From: Parafilimonas sp.
GTDB lineage: Bacteria; Bacteroidota; Bacteroidia; Chitinophagales; Chitinophagaceae
Direction: 5' to 3'
Assembly: GCA_025927795.1 (NCBI GenBank)
Contig: JAICKT010000166.1
Span: 1-9,395 of the forward strand
DNA length: 9,395 bases
This document shows, piece by piece, positions 7,545 through 9,395 of this stretch. Position numbers and translations under genes: made by a program. Under the pieces are notes generated by a model, which was not told the DNA's origin, ran no database searches, and saw nothing but the letters and a program-made list of their open reading frames with translations. Position 1 is the stretch's first letter; each line of letters begins with the position of its first letter.

Positions 7545-8590
7545 AAAGCTACCTCCACATCTTCAGTCAATGGAATTGTTATGCGTTGCTGCATTTCATT
7601 TTCTTCAAGAGTTACGGGTTGCGCCGAATACATTTTATATTTTGTTATCAAACTATCAAACGCTTCTTTAAAATTTAAAATATTCATTCCCTGCTTTGGC
7701 TGAATTGTGTTTTCAATCACAACAGAATTTTCATCAGTATAAATATTAATCAACAAAGGTTTTGCTTTGCTGAAGGCATTGCTATAAATAATATTTTCAA
7801 TTATCACGTGCAAACTCAACGGCGCAATTTTTTTGTGTTTTACTTCATTGTTTATATTGATGTGTATATTCAATGCATTTCCAAATCGTGTTGTTGCGAG
7901 ATATAGATATGATTCAATAAACTTCAATTCTTCATCAAAATTTACCAACTGTTCTTCATCACCTTTTAATAAATAGCGATATACTTTTGTCATTTCATTT
8001 AAAAAAATTTCCGCCTGCTCTCCATCTTCGTTTATCAAACTGCTTAATGTATTAAAACAATTAAAAAGAAAGTGCGGATTAATTTGTCTTTGTAAACTCA
8101 ATAAGCGGCTTTTGTTATAAGCCGTTTGCATTCTTGTTGTTTCTGTAACTGATGCTTTCCATTTTTCCCAATTCGCTGCAGCCTCATTAATAAATGTAAG
8201 AATAGTACTCGCCAAACATCCAAAACCTGTTACCCACCATTGCATATTTCGTTTCGCATTTAAATTACTCCATTGCAATTTTTCATATAATAAATACAAT
8301 CCTTGCACACATAAAATGTTCATTATGTAAAACAGCGGCAACATAATTGCAATGCGTCTGAATAAATCTGCGTCGTTTGGAAATCTCCTTTTAATAAGCA
8401 CAGCCACTGCACCAAAAACAGAATAGATGACTCCAAAATAAAATAATGATGTAATAAAACTCGTTCCGAAATTTTTGAAAGAACTAAATGTATTGCTGCC
8501 AATTGCAATAAGATTTATAATAACAGTATAAGGCAGCATAAACCACAAAAAAATGATTGGCTCTCTTTTGCTATACCGTACTAATTGCAT
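7541..8590 (-). CDS. LytS-type histidine kinase paralogue with degenerate ATP site (kinase B, probable pseudokinase)
   Basis: A 349-residue paralogue of the next gene with the same layout. There are about four membrane helices (roughly 12-31, 43-66, 79-101 and 117-135). The dimerisation/phospho-acceptor motif is QINPHFLFNCFNTLSSLI with His173, followed by MTKVYRYLL and ELKFIESYLYLATTRFGNA. The catalytic domain diverges. In the N box the family ENAxKHN is VIIENIIYSN here (262-271), so Lys-His is replaced by Tyr-Ser. The G2 motif, IGLNNI in kinase A, is replaced by EAFDSLI (309-315), leaving no glycines. G1 reads VIENTIQ. The protein is otherwise full length with no stop or frameshift, so this looks like substitution and not decay. 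It may be phosphorylated by, or regulate, kinase A in a heterodimer; that is inference. The ATG at 8590 is the first gene start of the three-gene run. The 96 bases to the cytochrome gene upstream could hold its own promoter, but no clear box is visible. Confidence 0.9.
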   Translation of the reverse strand: MQLVRYSKREPIIFLWFMLPYTVIINLIAIGSNTFSSFKNFGTSFITSLFYFGVIYSVFGAVAVLIKRRFPNDADLFRRIAIMLPLFYIMNILCVQGLYLLYEKLQWSNLNAKRNMQWWVTGFGCLASTILTFINEAAANWEKWKASVTETTRMQTAYNKSRLLSLQRQINPHFLFNCFNTLSSLINEDGEQAEIFLNEMTKVYRYLLKGDEEQLVNFDEELKFIESYLYLATTRFGNALNIHININNEVKHKKIAPLSLHVIIENIIYSNAFSKAKPLLINIYTDENSVVIENTIQPKQGMNILNFKEAFDSLITKYKMYSAQPVTLEENEMQQRITIPLTEDVEVAL

Positions 8591-8686
8591 ATCTCAAATT
8601 AAAATAAATAACCGCACATTTTTTTGCGTTTGCATAAATTGATGTTTTTGCTGCTTCAATTGTTATTAAGTAAAGATGAATTGTAA

Positions 8687-9280
8687 TTATTGTTGTGGCG
8701 GAATTGGCTGTGGCACTATGTTATGAACTGGCTTTGTTGTTTTCAAATATGCAAAGATGGCTTTCAGATCATCATCGCTTAAGTTTCTAAAATTCTGCCA
8801 GGGCATTGGTGGCAACAATGAACGGTTACCATCCAAACCTTTTGATTTTCCTTCACGCAACGCTTTGATGAATTGTGCTTCATTCCACGCGCCGATGCCT
8901 GTTGAATCAGAACTTATGTTTGCCGCGAAACTAATTCCCCATGGTCCTGCAGCGCTTGTCAAATCCTGATTAAATGTCATCCATCCTTTGGAAAAAGCAT
9001 CTGTACTTATTTTATTAAATGGTCTGTTTGAAGGATAACCTGAGAAGCGCAATTCGTCAATTACTTCAGGTCCGTTCGGTCCCATTTTTTTCGGTGAATG
9101 ACAATCATCACAACCAATAGATGTTACTAAATATTTTCCGCGATTTACTAATTCAGTTGATGAATCATTGTGTAATGCTTGTGTTGGTTTTGCTGAACTT
9201 GATTGTGCGTTATTGCAAGAAGTAATTGTATAAATTATTATTGCCGCTATTGCAATAAATGCTAATGAAATTTTTTTCAT
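8687..9280 (-). CDS. c-type cytochrome lipoprotein, mono-haem
   Basis: Predicted membrane-anchored electron carrier of 197 residues, facing the periplasm or cell surface. It begins MKKISLAFIAIAAIIIYTITSC, a lipoprotein signal peptide whose lipobox Cys is residue 22. A Ser/Thr/Asn-rich spacer (23-42) follows. The cytochrome fold opens with NRGKYLVTSIGCDDCH, where Cys57, Cys60 and His61 form the haem-attachment motif. Met159 in LLPPMPW is the likely sixth iron ligand, and LSDDDLKAIFAYLKTTKPV (167-185) is the typical C-terminal helix. Only one CxxCH is present. The KMGPNGPE segment after the haem site is common in Bacteroidota c-type cytochromes, often encoded with respiratory or dehydrogenase genes, but no such partner is visible here. 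The ATG at 9280 fits the signal peptide. It is co-directional with the kinase operon, 96 bases upstream; whether they are co-transcribed or functionally linked is unknown. Confidence 0.9.
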   Translation of the reverse strand: MKKISLAFIAIAAIIIYTITSCNNAQSSSAKPTQALHNDSSTELVNRGKYLVTSIGCDDCHSPKKMGPNGPEVIDELRFSGYPSNRPFNKISTDAFSKGWMTFNQDLTSAAGPWGISFAANISSDSTGIGAWNEAQFIKALREGKSKGLDGNRSLLPPMPWQNFRNLSDDDLKAIFAYLKTTKPVHNIVPQPIPPQQ

Positions 9281-9320
9281 AATGTTTTTTTGTTTTGTAA
9301 TGTTAGGCGACTATTTAAGG

Positions 9321-9346
9321 CGTCATGTCGACGAAGGAGAAATCTC
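9321..9346. repeat. Candidate REP-like dispersed intergenic element
   Basis: The stretch starts CGTCATGTCGACGAAGG and ends AGAAATCTC. It resembles intergenic sequences of the form GTCATTTCGACGAAGGAGAAATCTC that I recall as scattered through Bacteroidota genomes. It is also more GC-rich than the flanking DNA and contains GAG-AAAT-CTC, able to form a tiny stem. Only one copy is in the window, so repetition cannot be shown from here. Confidence 0.4.
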
Positions 9347-9352
9347 TTGTTA

Positions 9353-9387
9353 AAGAGTGGTTCAGTTTTAAAAACTGAACCACTCTT
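9353..9387. terminator. Long perfect hairpin, probable terminator
   Basis: Seventeen-base arms, AAGAGTGGTTCAGTTTT (9353-9369) and its exact complement (9371-9387), flank a single A at 9370. In RNA the central AT pairs would open into a loop, leaving a strong stem of about 13 bp around GAGTGGTTCAG. On the minus strand it is followed by TTTAAC, and on the plus strand by ATTAATT, so neither side has a long U-run. It lies upstream of the cytochrome gene, so it most likely ends a gene beyond the right edge, possibly in both directions. Confidence 0.6.
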
Positions 9388-9395
9388 ATTAATTA

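Noticed and set aside
8591..8686. TTAATTTG box just before the kinase B start as a promoter
   Set aside because: It has one mismatch to TAnnTTTG and lies about five bases before the ATG, too close for a normal transcription start and leader.

Overview
The window looks like chromosomal DNA of a low-GC Bacteroidota, probably near Chitinophagaceae. This rests on gene content and style: a beta-propeller/Y_Y_Y sensor, tandem LytS-type kinases with a LytTR regulator, a Bacteroidota-type c-type cytochrome lipoprotein, AT-rich intergenic DNA, a TAnnTTTG promoter-like box and almost no Shine-Dalgarno sequences. The family placement is inference.

Left part (1-2563): the minus strand carries the first 517 codons of a cyanophycin synthetase gene (cphA), which runs off the left edge just after its Mur-ligase P-loop. 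Upstream of it on the same strand is a small, extremely Asp/Glu-rich protein. A divergent, unrecognised 89-residue protein follows on the plus strand.

Central part (2650-8590): a signal-transduction cluster. A plus-strand gene encodes a full-length periplasmic two-propeller sensor with a Y_Y_Y domain, one membrane helix and a HisKA_3-like dimerisation helix pair. Its ATPase domain has lost the glycine boxes. It converges, with one base between stop codons, on a minus-strand operon transcribed in the order kinase B, kinase A, LytTR response regulator. The two kinases are paralogues of the LytS/YpdA type joined by an ATGA overlap. Kinase A keeps the ATP-binding motifs. Kinase B keeps the phospho-acceptor NPHFLFN motif but has lost key N-box and G2-box residues. 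The locus therefore appears to hold three sensors, only one of which looks able to bind ATP normally, and one response regulator. This arrangement is the most interesting part of the window.

Right part (8687-9395): a c-type cytochrome lipoprotein on the minus strand, then non-coding DNA with a REP-like intergenic element and a long perfect hairpin that probably ends transcription of a gene outside the window.

I saw no tRNA, rRNA, CRISPR array, insertion sequence or phage gene.
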